Below are positions 25,684 to 34,434 of a DNA stretch of 64,000 bases, piece by piece. The stretch covers positions 127,653-191,652 of the forward strand of contig NZ_MPOH02000003.1 in the NCBI RefSeq assembly GCF_001896135.2. The letters are read 5' to 3'. A program made the translations under genes and the position numbers. Source of the DNA: Streptomyces phaeoluteigriseus (GTDB lineage Bacteria; Actinomycetota; Actinomycetes; Streptomycetales; Streptomycetaceae). A model generated the notes under the pieces. It was not told the origin of the DNA, did no database searches, and was given only the letters and a program-made list of their open reading frames with translations. The stretch's first letter is position 1. Every line of letters begins with the position of its first letter.

Positions 25684-26759
25684 TCAGGCGCCCCGGCCGC
25701 GTCGGCACCGCCGTCCGGGCGGGTCTCGCGGCCTCCCGGGTGCCGATGGCGCCAGGTCCAGAAGACTCCGCAGGACACCACGGCCCACCCTGTCAGCACC
25801 AGGAAGGGGAAGGCGTGCTGATGCCCGGCGAAGTACACCGCCGTGTGCTGCGCGTTGACCGACGCCCCCGGCGGAAGCCAGCGGCCGATCAGGCCCAGCG
25901 GAGAGGGCAGCAGAGGCCACGACACCGCGCCGCCCGACGACGGATTGCCCAACAGGACCATCAGCCCCCAGGTCGGCAGCATCGCCCAGCGGCCCACGAG
26001 CGTGTTGAACATGGTGAAGACCATGCCGCTCGTGAACATCGTGAGCGCCAGAATCAGCCACGACTCGACGAACGGCAGATCGAGCGCGCCCAGCAGCCAG
26101 TCCACCGTCGCGGCGATCGCCAGCCCGCCCAGCAGCGCGTACAGGGCGGTGCAGGCGATGCGCTCGATCGGCGTCAGGGCACGCGCGTGCACACTGAGCT
26201 GGATCGCTCCGACGAACCCGATGATGACGGCCGCGAGCGAGATGTAGAAGAGGGCCAGCCCCCGAGGGTCTCCCTCCTGAAGAGGGTTGATGTCCCGGAC
26301 GGTGACCGCGACGCCCGTCTGCCGGCTCACGGCGGGCGCCGCCTCGGCCAGCACCTCCGCCACCGAGGCCCCGGACGCCGAGGAGAGATCCAGCACGACG
26401 CCCCGGTCCCCCTTCCGCAGGTCGAGGATCGCGAACACCCGCTGCTCCTCGACCGCCGTCCGGGCCTCGGCCACCGTGTCGTAGGGGCGGATCTTCACCG
26501 CCGTGTTGAGGGCCTTCTCCATGCCCACGAGGAATCTCCGGCCGTCGGGCTGCTCGGGGGAGCCGACCAACGCGGTGGGGATGGAGCGCGGGGTGGGGTC
26601 CGCCATGGAATAGGTGTAGGAACCCGCGAACAGGGCCGCGGCCGCCGTGAGGATCAACACGAGCACGGCCGCGGGCAGGAAGGGGGACTCCTTGAACCTG
26701 GCCCACCCTCGGGTCGCGGAAGGGGACTCACCACCGGCATCTTGTGGCAATTCGGGCAT
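25684..26759 (-). CDS. ABC-2/YhgE-like integral membrane protein; C-terminal end uncertain
   Basis: About 355 residues. One N-terminal membrane segment (FLPAAVLVLILTAAAALFAG) is followed by a large extracytoplasmic domain of about 130 residues (TALVGSPEQPDGRRFLVGME; LDLRKGDRGVVLDLSSASGA) and then five or six hydrophobic segments (FYISLAAVIIGFVGAIQLSV; MLPTWGLMVLLGNPSSGGA). This architecture is that of ABC-2-type permeases and the YhgE/DUF3533 group. The segment GNPSSGGAVSWPLLPSPLG is strongly family-like. The same frame has no stop until 24267, running antisense through osmC; a stop at 25684 is reached in the adjacent frame, so a one-base error near the end is likely. Start ATG 26759; a GTG nine bases upstream is an alternative. 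Confidence 0.7.
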
Positions 26760-26821
26760 GCGGGCCACGTTAGCCGCCCGGACCCCGCGACCTGACGAGC
26801 CACGGGGCCCCGCGGACTCAT
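26760..26821. other. short divergent promoter gap
   Basis: Separates the leftward membrane-protein gene from the rightward truncated gene. No motif stands out. Confidence 0.3.
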
Positions 26822-27457
26822 GTGCACGGCAGAGCTGGACGTCGTGGACCCCATGAGCGGGGCCGTGGGGGGAGAGAGAAGTGGCTCGACGCACCACGGC
26901 GATACGCCGCGACGGTCCGCCTCTCCGGAGCGGTCGGGCTGCCTCGGCGCCTGCCCGACGGTCTCGGGCCGGCGGCACGGATGGAACAGGCCGCCCGGCC
27001 CGGCCGGCCCCTCGACCTGTTGGTCACGAGCAGTGGCGGGGGCCGGGGCCGGGGCCGGATCACCCGCCGTCTGCCGCGGCTGCGTGCCGACGCGCCGGGC
27101 GGCCCGTACTCCAGCCTGCTCTCCTACCGAGTCGGCGGGCGCCCCTGCGTCCTCGCCGCCTTCCCGCGCCGCTCCGGTCGGGCACCGGTACGCGGCGATC
27201 CGGTGAGTCTGCGCCGGGCACCGGCCTCCGGGCCACTCGTCCACGACCTGTGCGCCGGGACTCCCGACGGGACATGGCGCGCGTTCGCCGTGCTGACCGT
27301 CAGCAGTCCGCCGCCCCTCGGCCAGGAGGAGAGTGCGCAGTTCGACATCCACCGGCACGGCGTCGAGGGAATGACCCCTGGCAGGACCCTCGCCGCGACT
27401 CGCCGCGCGGCCTACCGGGGTCCCCGCGCCGGTCGTCCTGAGCGGGGGAGGAGCTGA
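26822..27457 (+). pseudogene. 5'-truncated actinobacterial 'phosphodiesterase'-annotated family protein
   Basis: From about 26876 the frame reads WLDAPRRYAATVRLSGAVGL, RPLDLLVTSSGGGRGRG, DAPGGPYSSLLSYRVGGRP and FDIHRHGVEGMTPG. These resemble a streptomycete family often labelled phosphodiesterase, in which the GGPYSSLLPYR motif and the final 'N-P-W-HTG' region are conserved. About 50 N-terminal residues typical of the family are absent. A good ribosome site (GGGGGGAGAGAGAA) with GTG at 26881 is in a different frame, so either a frameshift follows that start or the original start is lost. The function of the family is not established, and my recognition of it is from memory only. Confidence 0.5.
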
Positions 27458-27664
27458 AACCGCGTCCAGGCGGGTGTCCGTGTCCCTCTTTCGGCTGAGA
27501 AGGGGACGCTTCCGGGCGTGGTGCCGAGTTGGTCCGAGTGGTTTCCGCTGGGCTGGTTACACACTGCCTCACCCGAATCCGGCTCGACGAAGAACAGGAC
27601 TGGGACCCGCGCTCTCAGCGCGTCTCCGCCGACCCGGACCACCCACTGCCGACCGAGGGATCTG
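27458..27664. other. 5' region of ctaD
   Basis: Likely promoter and leader of ctaD. An imperfect stem lies at 27482-27508 (GTCCC with GGGAC). No riboswitch motif is recognised. Confidence 0.35.
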
Positions 27665-29377
27665 ATGGCGACCCATACCGAGCCCGTTGCTCCTGTACCG
27701 GCCGCGGAGCGCCATGGCCGGGGCCAAGTGATCGTCACCTGGCTGACCACGACCGATCACAAGAAGATCGGTCACCTCTACCTGATCACGTCCTTCGGCT
27801 TCTTCCTGATCGGCGGAGCACTGGCTCTGGCGATCAGGGCGGAGCTGGCCAGGCCAGGGCTGCAGCTGCTGTCGAACGAGCAGTACAACCAGGCGTTCAC
27901 GATGCACGGCACGGTCATGCTGCTGCTGTTCGCCACGCCGACGTTCGCCGGGTTCGCGAACGCGATCATGCCGCTGCAGATCGGTTCCCCGGATGTCGCC
28001 TTCCCACGGCTGAACATGCTCTCGTACTGGCTGTTCCTCCTGGGCGGCCTCATCGTGATCAGCAGCCTGATGGTCCCCGAGGGCGCCGCGGACTTCGGCT
28101 GGACCGCCTACACCCCCCTCAGTGCCGGCGAGCGCACCCCCCAGCTGGGCGGTGACCTGTGGATCATGGGGCTGGCGCTGACCGGGTTCGGGACGATCCT
28201 CGGCGCGGTCAACTTCATCACCACGATCATCTGCATGCGCGCGCCAGGCATGACCATGTTCCGGATGCCAATCTTCACCTGGAACGTGCTGCTCACCTCG
28301 GTGCTGGTCCTGCTCGCCTTCCCCGTCCTGGCAGCCGCCCTCTTCGCCCTGGAGGCGGACCGCAAGTTCGGTGCGCACATCTTCGACCCGCAGAACGGCG
28401 GGGCCGTCCTGTGGCAGCACCTGTTCTGGTTCTTCGGCCACCCCGAGGTGTACATCCTGGCCCTGCCGTTCTTCGGTGTGATCACCGAGATCCTCCCGGT
28501 GTTCTCCCGCAAACCGATCTTCGGCTACATGGGTCTGGTCGGCGCCACCATCGCCATCACCGGCCTGTCCGTGACCGTCTGGGCGCACCACATGTTCGCC
28601 ACCGGGGCCGTGCTGCTGCCGTTCTTCTCCTTCATGAGCTTCCTGATCGCCGTGCCGACCGGGGTGAAGTTCTTCAACTGGATCGGCACGATGTGGAAGG
28701 GGTCGATCTCCTTCGAACCACCGATGCTGTGGGCGGCCGGCTTCCTCGTCACGTTCCTCTTCGGCGGACTGACCGGCGTCCTCCTCGCCTCGCCGCCCAT
28801 GGACTTCCACGTCACGGACAGCTACTTCGTCGTAGCCCACTTCCACTACGTCCTGTTCGGCACGATCGTCTTCGCGATGTTCGGCGGATTCAGCTTCTGG
28901 TGGCCGAAGATGACGGGCACGATGCTGGACCACCGCCTGGAGAAGATCCACTTCTGGACCCTGTTCGTCGGCTTCCACACCACCTTCCTGATCCAGCACT
29001 GGCTCGGCGCCGAAGGCATGCCCCGCCGCTACGCCGACTACCTCGCCGCCGACGGCTTCACCGCCCTCAACACCATCTCCTCCATCGGCGCCTTCCTCCT
29101 GGGCCTGTCCACCCTCCCCTTCCTCTACAACGTCTGGATGACCGCGCAGAAGGGGGCGCGGGTCGAGGTCGACGACCCCTGGGGGTACGGCCGCTCCCTG
29201 GAATGGGCCACCTCGTGCCCGCCGCCGCGCCACAACTTCGTCACCCTGCCGCGCATCCGCTCCGAATCACCCGCCTTCGACCTGCACCACCCCGAACTCG
29301 CCCAGATCGAACAGGAGGCGAACGCCGGCCGGCGCGATGCCATCGAGGCCGAAGGCCACAAGGGAGAACCCCGGTGA
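27665..29377 (+). CDS. ctaD: cytochrome c oxidase subunit I (aa3 type), second-copy context
   Basis: 570 residues with 12 membrane segments. Haem and copper ligands are present: [10 protein letters not shown] (low-spin haem His), [16 protein letters not shown] (CuB His and the cross-linked Tyr), AHHMF (paired CuB His) and AHFHYVLFG (haem a3 and haem a His). The start [10 protein letters not shown] follows GAGGG. It is the catalytic subunit reducing O2 to water while pumping protons. No ctaC, ctaE or qcr genes are adjacent, so it is not the main respiratory operon and probably partners with subunits encoded elsewhere. A small membrane protein gene overlaps its stop. Confidence 0.97.
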   Translation: MATHTEPVAPVPAAERHGRGQVIVTWLTTTDHKKIGHLYLITSFGFFLIGGALALAIRAELARPGLQLLSNEQYNQAFTMHGTVMLLLFATPTFAGFANAIMPLQIGSPDVAFPRLNMLSYWLFLLGGLIVISSLMVPEGAADFGWTAYTPLSAGERTPQLGGDLWIMGLALTGFGTILGAVNFITTIICMRAPGMTMFRMPIFTWNVLLTSVLVLLAFPVLAAALFALEADRKFGAHIFDPQNGGAVLWQHLFWFFGHPEVYILALPFFGVITEILPVFSRKPIFGYMGLVGATIAITGLSVTVWAHHMFATGAVLLPFFSFMSFLIAVPTGVKFFNWIGTMWKGSISFEPPMLWAAGFLVTFLFGGLTGVLLASPPMDFHVTDSYFVVAHFHYVLFGTIVFAMFGGFSFWWPKMTGTMLDHRLEKIHFWTLFVGFHTTFLIQHWLGAEGMPRRYADYLAADGFTALNTISSIGAFLLGLSTLPFLYNVWMTAQKGARVEVDDPWGYGRSLEWATSCPPPRHNFVTLPRIRSESPAFDLHHPELAQIEQEANAGRRDAIEAEGHKGEPR

Positions 29378-29745
29378 CCCACGGGTGGCACCCCGCCCCC
29401 GACGGGCGGGAGGGCGTCCTGGCCGCCGAAGCCGAGGGCTACCTGCTCGCCCGGGTCCACCGCGAACGGGCGCACCGCGAGGCCGAAGACCTCTGCGCCC
29501 GTCTGCCCTGGCTGACCACCGCCCAGGCCGACGACCTCGCCCACCACTACATCCGGCAACGCAACCACCTCACCCGCCTGATGTTCCAGGACACACTCCG
29601 CCGAGCCGCCGAGCTTCGGCAGGAGTACGAGAGCCGGTACGCCGACCTACGGCGCGACCTGCTCAGACGCCATGCCGCGTTCGCCTCGGCGGTCCTGGCC
29701 TGCTCTGCCGGAGTGGGCGCGGCGGTCGGCCTGTTCGCCCGCTAG
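29374..29745 (+). CDS. small membrane protein translationally coupled to ctaD
   Basis: 123 residues starting at a GTG that overlaps the ctaD stop as GTGA (29374-29377). The sequence is largely charged helix ([40 protein letters not shown]) with a single C-terminal membrane segment ([20 protein letters not shown]). I recognise no domain. The coupling implies a fixed ratio with subunit I, so an accessory or assembly role for this oxidase is an inference worth testing. A terminator follows at 29763. Confidence 0.75.
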   Translation: MTHGWHPAPDGREGVLAAEAEGYLLARVHRERAHREAEDLCARLPWLTTAQADDLAHHYIRQRNHLTRLMFQDTLRRAAELRQEYESRYADLRRDLLRRHAAFASAVLACSAGVGAAVGLFAR

Positions 29746-29762
29746 AGCGCTCCGGGCGGCAT

Positions 29763-29796
29763 CCCGGGGGTGTCACGTACGCGGGACACCCCCGGG
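29763..29796 (+). terminator. bidirectional terminator between ctaD operon and ctaG
   Basis: CCCGGGGGTGTC (29763-29774) pairs perfectly with GACACCCCCGGG (29785-29796) around a 10-base loop, in a 67-bp convergent gap. Confidence 0.8.
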
Positions 29797-29812
29797 GTCC
29801 CGGCGCTGTCAG

Positions 29813-30664
29813 TCACCCGTCGGACCTGGTGGCCGCGACCGCCGCGTGGTCCGCGCCCCGTCCGTGGCGGGAGCGGCGGGCATGGGCGCGTCCGGTGGCG
29901 CCGTACCACTGGACGGCAAGGGTGACGGCGAGTGCGATCTCGATGAGATCACCGCCGTAGTACATCAACTGGGCGCCGGTGCGCAGGTCGTGGGTGGCGA
30001 ATGCGGTGCCGGGCGGTGGTGCCCCGTGCAGCCCCTTGGCGAGAACCGAGTGGGCGGCGCCGACGACCAGTACGGCGGTGCCGCGCGCCGTGAGGCTCCA
30101 GCGGCGGCGGACCGGATCGAGTTGGCAGACCGAGAAGGTGAAGATCAGTCCGGCGACGAGGACGTGTGTGTGCGTCAGGACGTGCAGCACGCGGTTCTCA
30201 TGCGTGGCGGCGAGCAGTCCGGTCCGGTAGAGCAGCCACAGCGCGCCGATGTCCGCCAGCGCCGCCACGGGAGGGGAGAGCAGTACGGCGACGGGCCCCG
30301 CGTGTGCAGCCCGCAGCAGGCCGAGCCGCACCTTCCCCGGGGCCAGGCCGCGCAGGACCAGCGTGAGCGGCCTGGCGAGGACGAGCAGCAGTGGGACGAC
30401 CATGCCGACGACCAGGTGTTGTGCCATGTGCCCGGTGAACGGCCCGCCCGGTGGTCGTGCTGACGTGGCCCAGGTCACGGCGCCGCAGCCGAGGACGAAG
30501 GCGGCGTCCCGAGCCCACGGCCAGGTGTCCCCGCGGCGGCGCAGTCGCCGGGCGGTCAGGAGATACACCGCGGCGGCTGCCGACGCGGCGAGAGCGACGC
30601 AGAGTTCGGTGACCGGGCCCCACTCGGCGACGGCTGCCCCGGGGTGGACGTGGATCCGCGTCAC
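29813..30664 (-). CDS. ctaG: CtaG-type cytochrome c oxidase assembly membrane protein
   Basis: 283 residues with seven predicted membrane segments. GGPFTGHMAQHLVVGMVVPL carries the conserved HMxQH motif of the caa3_CtaG family and RVLHVLTHTHVLVAGLIFTF a second histidine cluster; FATHDLRTGAQLMYYGGDLI closes the family signature. Members help insert copper or assemble the oxidase, which fits the ctaD gene nearby. The GTG at 30662-30664 overlaps the stop of the DUF2243 gene as GTGA (30661-30664), so the two are coupled. Confidence 0.9.
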   Translation of the reverse strand: MTRIHVHPGAAVAEWGPVTELCVALAASAAAAVYLLTARRLRRRGDTWPWARDAAFVLGCGAVTWATSARPPGGPFTGHMAQHLVVGMVVPLLLVLARPLTLVLRGLAPGKVRLGLLRAAHAGPVAVLLSPPVAALADIGALWLLYRTGLLAATHENRVLHVLTHTHVLVAGLIFTFSVCQLDPVRRRWSLTARGTAVLVVGAAHSVLAKGLHGAPPPGTAFATHDLRTGAQLMYYGGDLIEIALAVTLAVQWYGATGRAHARRSRHGRGADHAAVAATRSDG

Positions 30665-31146
30665 GCCGTCGGCCGCCGCGTCCCGTCGCGGCGGGCCGCG
30701 CGGACGGTCAGGGCACAGCCGACGATCAGGAGGACCAGGCCGCTCACGTTCCATGCCCAGTCGTACGGGGTGACGTCCACTCCGTACCGGATCTGGTGCA
30801 CCCGGAGCACCTTGTGGTCCACGACCCCGTCGAACAGCTGGAACAGACCGAGGCCGAGGAAGAAGCCCGCCCGCCGCTGGGCGCCGACCAGGGCACCTCG
30901 GCGGCGCAGGTCGGCGGAGAGGAAGAAACCGGCGACGAGAGCGAGGAGTTCGGCGGTGTGCAGCAGGCCGTCGGAGAGCAGACCGACACTGTTGGTGGAC
31001 CGGTCGTAGAAATGGTGCCAGCCCAGGAGCTGGTGGAAGACGATCTCATCGGTCGCGGCCATGACGGCCATGCCGATCAGGAGCCCTGCCGCCAGGGACT
31101 TCCGGTGCTCACGCCGAGGCCCGTGGCCGGTGGGCGAGGAGGTCAT
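30661..31146 (-). CDS. DUF2243 membrane protein
   Basis: 161 residues, four membrane segments. AAGLLIGMAVMAATDEIVFH with QLLGWHHFYDRST and LFQLFDGVVDHKVLRVHQIR are the DUF2243 signatures, with several conserved histidines (HQLLxWHHFYD, VxDHKxLxxHQI) that look like metal ligands. The family commonly sits next to ctaG, as here, and is presumed to take part in oxidase biogenesis or copper handling, but no biochemical role is established. It overlaps ctaG by four bases. Confidence 0.9.
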   Translation of the reverse strand: MTSSPTGHGPRREHRKSLAAGLLIGMAVMAATDEIVFHQLLGWHHFYDRSTNSVGLLSDGLLHTAELLALVAGFFLSADLRRRGALVGAQRRAGFFLGLGLFQLFDGVVDHKVLRVHQIRYGVDVTPYDWAWNVSGLVLLIVGCALTVRAARRDGTRRPTA

Positions 31147-31241
31147 CGACTCTCCCCGCCCCCGGCCGGGTGCCCTGCGGCACCGTCATGGAGATCCGCG
31201 CTCCTGCGCGCGCGGGGGTGGGTCCCGGCACCGCTACCGGC

Positions 31242-31712
31242 CTAGGCGCCGCGGTCACGTCGCGCCGACGGCTTCTCCCGTGCGACGGCGCTCGCGGCCA
31301 GCGCGAGCACGACGCCGATGATTCCGACGATGACGTTGTTCACGACGGTCCGGGTGGTGCTGACGTCCCCGGCCACCGCCCAGGGGGCGATGATCGTCCA
31401 CAGGCTCAGCGCGCAGGCGGCCCACGCCATGCTGTGTGTGCGTTCGTAGGCCCGGCCGAAGCCGCCGCTCATCAGCAGGGCATAGGCGATACCGACGATC
31501 AGGTTGTTGACCGCCAGCGCGGACAGGTCACTGAAACCCGCGATCCACGGGGAAGCCGCCAGGTAGACACCGGTGAGGAAGGCGAGGGTCTCGACGGCCT
31601 GCGCCTGGGGGGTACTGGTGGCTCGTTCTGCCATTTCGTGTCGGGCACGCATGGCGACGATGTCGGGATGGGTCTCCATCGACGACCTGGGCGAAGTGGT
31701 CACTGCGCTCAC
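31242..31712 (-). CDS. SPW-repeat membrane protein
   Basis: 156 residues with two copies of the SPW repeat: AASPWIAGFSDLSALAVNNL and IIAPWAVAGDVSTTRTVVNN, each followed by a hydrophobic IVG... helix. There are four membrane segments after a soluble start of about 35 residues. The repeat is found in small bacterial and archaeal membrane proteins of unknown function. It lies 95 bp upstream of DUF2243 and may share its promoter. Confidence 0.88.
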   Translation of the reverse strand: MSAVTTSPRSSMETHPDIVAMRARHEMAERATSTPQAQAVETLAFLTGVYLAASPWIAGFSDLSALAVNNLIVGIAYALLMSGGFGRAYERTHSMAWAACALSLWTIIAPWAVAGDVSTTRTVVNNVIVGIIGVVLALAASAVAREKPSARRDRGA

Positions 31713-32360
31713 CTCCGGAGCGTCCGTTCAGTCTTTCGCGCCCCCGGGTACCCCTGCTGTCCGTCGCTCCAACCAACGCGGAGGAGGCGGCTTCCCCGCG
31801 CCCGGATTTCGACGATCAGCACACCGCGGGACGCCCTCGCGGCATCCTGCTTCACGCCGGTCGCCGCAATCCGGCCCTGGCGGGCTCGCACTCCGGACTC
31901 CCCGCGGCACGCCGCGCCGCCGCCGTGTCGCACGGACCCTCGAAAGGCTCCCCCTGCGACGGTGGGCGATCTCGTGGGGTCGAAGAAAATCTGTCGTGGC
32001 GGCGGTAGACATTGAGATGTGCGGGGGCTAACGTTGTTCCTGTATCAGGAAAGTCGAAGTAGGCGGCAGGACGAGTTGCCGCGCAGAAGCCAAAAGTACC
32101 GAAACCGCGCAACCGAATGAGGTGAGGAGCAGACGCCATCAGGATCGCCCGGGCGAGGACGAACAACCGCCCGGGTGCCGCAGGCCCCAGATCGGAAGGT
32201 GGTCCACGGTCACGCATTTGCGATCCCCGCAGTCCGTCCTCGCGGGCGGGCAGGCGGAACAAAGAAGCCGGTGCAGGTCAGCCGGTAGATGGTGTTGAAA
32301 CCTCGGGGCCCGGGCGCCAGCGCTCGGGCCCCCCGACGCGTCCTTGGAAAGAAGAGGTCT
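31713..32360. other. long non-coding leader/promoter region of the MerR gene
   Basis: About 650 bp without a supported gene. It contains a 15-bp palindrome at 32037-32051, a lower-G+C patch around 31985-32130, and a GAGGTGAGGAG site at 32119-32129 that would suit a start, but is followed by ATC rather than ATG. A short lost gene or upstream peptide is possible. Confidence 0.45.
32037..32051. promoter_or_regulatory. 15-bp palindrome TTCCTG-TAT-CAGGAA
   Basis: A perfect 6-bp inverted repeat with a 3-bp centre, 310 bp upstream of the MerR gene in a relatively A+T-rich promoter-like patch. It has the form of a repressor/activator operator. Confidence 0.45.
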
Positions 32361-32699
32361 ATGCCGCCTGCCGGCCCCCGCACCCCCGACCCGCTCGATG
32401 ACGACGACTATCCCGCCTACACCATCGGCAGGGCCGCCGACATGCTCGGCACCACTCCCGCGTTCCTCCGCGCCCTGGGGGACAACCGTCTGATCGCGCC
32501 TCTGCGCTCCGAGGGCGGCCACCGCCGCTACTCCCGCTACCAGCTGCGCATCGCGGCCCGCGCACGGGAACTCGTCGACGCGGGCACCCCCATCGAGGCC
32601 GCCTGCCGGATCATCATCCTCGAGGATCAGCTCGAAGAGGCCAGGCGCATCAACGAGGAGCTGCGCCACCAGGCGGAACGGCGCAAGACCTCGGCCTGA
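32361..32699 (+). CDS. MerR-type helix-turn-helix regulator
   Basis: 112 residues. YTIGRAADMLGTTPAFLRAL is the MerR winged helix and APLRSEGGHRRYSRYQLRIA its second helix and wing (the 'RS.GGHRRYS' motif). A short C-terminal helix (RIIILEDQLEEARRINEELR) should form the antiparallel coiled-coil dimer. There is no ligand-binding domain, so this is one of the small BldC/HspR-like members. The ATG at 32361 follows GAAGAGG; an in-frame ATG at 32289 gives an arginine/proline-rich extension I consider unlikely. It is convergent with the helicase gene. Confidence 0.85.
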   Translation: MPPAGPRTPDPLDDDDYPAYTIGRAADMLGTTPAFLRALGDNRLIAPLRSEGGHRRYSRYQLRIAARARELVDAGTPIEAACRIIILEDQLEEARRINEELRHQAERRKTSA

Positions 32700-32741
32700 C
32701 CCGCGGCGGAAAGTCCCGAGGGGGGACCCGTCCGTCCCTTG

Positions 32742-34160
32742 TCAGCGGCCCTTGCGCACCCGGGCCGCCGCACGGGCCTCCGCCGTCCTGCGGGCCTCGA
32801 CGGTCTTGCGGGACTCCTTGGCAGCGCCGGCCGGACGGATACCGCGGCCGCGGAAGGGGGCGTTGCCGCCACTGCCCTTCGTCGCGGTCGGCGGACGCTT
32901 CGCCCCGGTGATGGCGGTCAGCGTCGCCTCCCCGGAGCGGACCTGCGTGACCGTCGGCCGGATCCCGGCCTCGGACATCATCCGGTTCACCTCGCGCCGC
33001 TCGTTGGGCGTGACCAGTGTGACCACACGGCCGGACTCCCCGGCACGCGCCGTACGCCCGCCACGGTGCAGGTAGTCCTTGGCGTCGGTCGGCGGGTCGA
33101 CGTTGACGACGAGGTCGAGGGCCTCGATGTGGATGCCCCGCGCGGCGACGTTCGTGGCCACCAGCACGGTGACCTCGCCGTTCTTGAACTGGGCCAGCGT
33201 GTGGGTCCGCTGGGGCTGTGACTTTCCGCTGTGCAGGGCGGAGGCACGTACCCCGCTGGCGCGCAGGTGGCGGGTGAACTGGTCCACGGCGGCCTTGGTG
33301 TCCAGGAACATCAGCACCCGGCCGTCCCGCGCGGCGATCTCCGTGGCGGTCGCGTACTTGTCGGCGGCGTGGATGTTCAGCACATGGTGTTCCATGGTGG
33401 TGACCGAGCCGGCCAACTGGTCGACCGACGCGAGAACCGGGTCGTGCAGGTGGTCCCGCACCAGTTGGTCGACGTTGCGGTCGAGTGTGGCGGAGAAGAG
33501 CAGCCGCTGTCCGTCGGCGGGGATCTGGTCGAGGATGCCCGAGACCTGGGGCAGGAATCCCAGGTCGCACATCTGGTCCGCCTCGTCCAGCACCGTGATC
33601 CGCACGTGGTTGAGATGACAGTCCCGGCGCGACAGCAGGTCGGTCAGCCGCCCCGGCGTCGCGATGACGACATCGACGCCGTCCCGCAACGACGCCGTCT
33701 GCTTGTTGATCGACAGGCCCCCGACCACCGTCGCGAGGCGTACGCCCAGCGTCCGCGCGTACGGCTCCAGGGCCTCGCCCACCTGCTGGGCGAGCTCCCG
33801 GGTCGGCACCAGGATCAGCGCCCGCGGTCGCTTCGACTCCGCCCGTCGGCCGGCCGTACGGACGAGGAGAGCGAGGCCGAAGGCCAGCGTCTTGCCGGAG
33901 CCGGTCCGGGCGCGGCCCAGGACATCGCGGCCGGCCAGGGCGTTGGGCAGGGTCGCCGCCTGGATCGGGAAGGGCTCCGTCACCCCGAGGCCGGTCATCG
34001 CCGTCAACAGCTCCGGCGGCAGGCCGAGTGCGTCGAAGGACGCGGCCGGCGGCAGGCCGGGGGAGACCGGCTGCGGTGTGGTGAGTTCACCCTGCGGCGC
34101 CGTCGCCGACCGGTGCTTTCCGGCATGCGGGAGTCCGGGGGCCGGCGACTTCGCGTTCAT
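32742..34160 (-). CDS. DEAD-box RNA helicase (RhlE/CsdA type)
   Basis: 472 residues. All motifs are present: Q-motif (FPIQAATLP), motif I ARTGSGKTLAFG, PTRELAQQ, TPGRL, VLDEADQM, SAT, then in the second lobe ARGIHIEALDLVVNVDPPTD and HRGGRTARAG. The C-terminal tail is basic and low complexity (KGSGGNAPFRGRGIRPAG), suited to RNA binding. It remodels structured RNA, often in cold or ribosome assembly. The start has GAGGAAGG. A 16-bp perfect hairpin lies in its leader (34194-34229), so post-transcriptional control is plausible. It is transcribed alone, with a TAAAAT box near 34247-34252 as a possible -10. Confidence 0.95.
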   Translation of the reverse strand: MNAKSPAPGLPHAGKHRSATAPQGELTTPQPVSPGLPPAASFDALGLPPELLTAMTGLGVTEPFPIQAATLPNALAGRDVLGRARTGSGKTLAFGLALLVRTAGRRAESKRPRALILVPTRELAQQVGEALEPYARTLGVRLATVVGGLSINKQTASLRDGVDVVIATPGRLTDLLSRRDCHLNHVRITVLDEADQMCDLGFLPQVSGILDQIPADGQRLLFSATLDRNVDQLVRDHLHDPVLASVDQLAGSVTTMEHHVLNIHAADKYATATEIAARDGRVLMFLDTKAAVDQFTRHLRASGVRASALHSGKSQPQRTHTLAQFKNGEVTVLVATNVAARGIHIEALDLVVNVDPPTDAKDYLHRGGRTARAGESGRVVTLVTPNERREVNRMMSEAGIRPTVTQVRSGEATLTAITGAKRPPTATKGSGGNAPFRGRGIRPAGAAKESRKTVEARRTAEARAAARVRKGR

Positions 34161-34193
34161 GGGGAACCTTCCTCGGTGTGAACGCCCGGAACG

Positions 34194-34229
34194 CGCCGGG
34201 GTCCGTACCCGTTGGTACGGACCCCGGCG
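34194..34229 (-). promoter_or_regulatory. 16-bp perfect hairpin in the leader of the DEAD-box helicase gene
   Basis: CGCCGGGGTCCGTACC (34194-34209) pairs exactly with GGTACGGACCCCGGCG (34214-34229) around a four-base loop (AACG in the transcript). It lies 34 bp upstream of the helicase start. No leftward gene precedes it, so it is not a terminator for another gene. Confidence 0.75.
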
Positions 34230-34434
34230 GTGTCGAAGCGTTCCCCCATTTTACCAGCGGCCGGGCGGCGGGCGCGGAGATGGAGACGGTGCGGGGCAGT
34301 GGGCGGTCCGAACAAGCCACCCGAGGCTGGAACCACGACGAGCCCTCGCTGCGTTGAGCAGTAGACGGGCGAGGACCGCGAACCGGCGAGTGGGGCGTCG
34401 TCGCCGGGATGCGAGGGCATCGGAGGGGGCTGCT

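Noticed and set aside
27458..27664. Riboswitch ahead of ctaD
   Set aside because: No conserved cobalamin or other riboswitch core could be matched; only a weak stem is visible.
27569..29233. Long minus-strand open frame antisense to ctaD
   Set aside because: High G+C at third positions keeps the antisense frame open; no family features, and ctaD is certain.
33231..34181. Plus-strand frame across the DEAD-box helicase gene
   Set aside because: Shadow of the helicase; no start or ribosome site, and no motifs.
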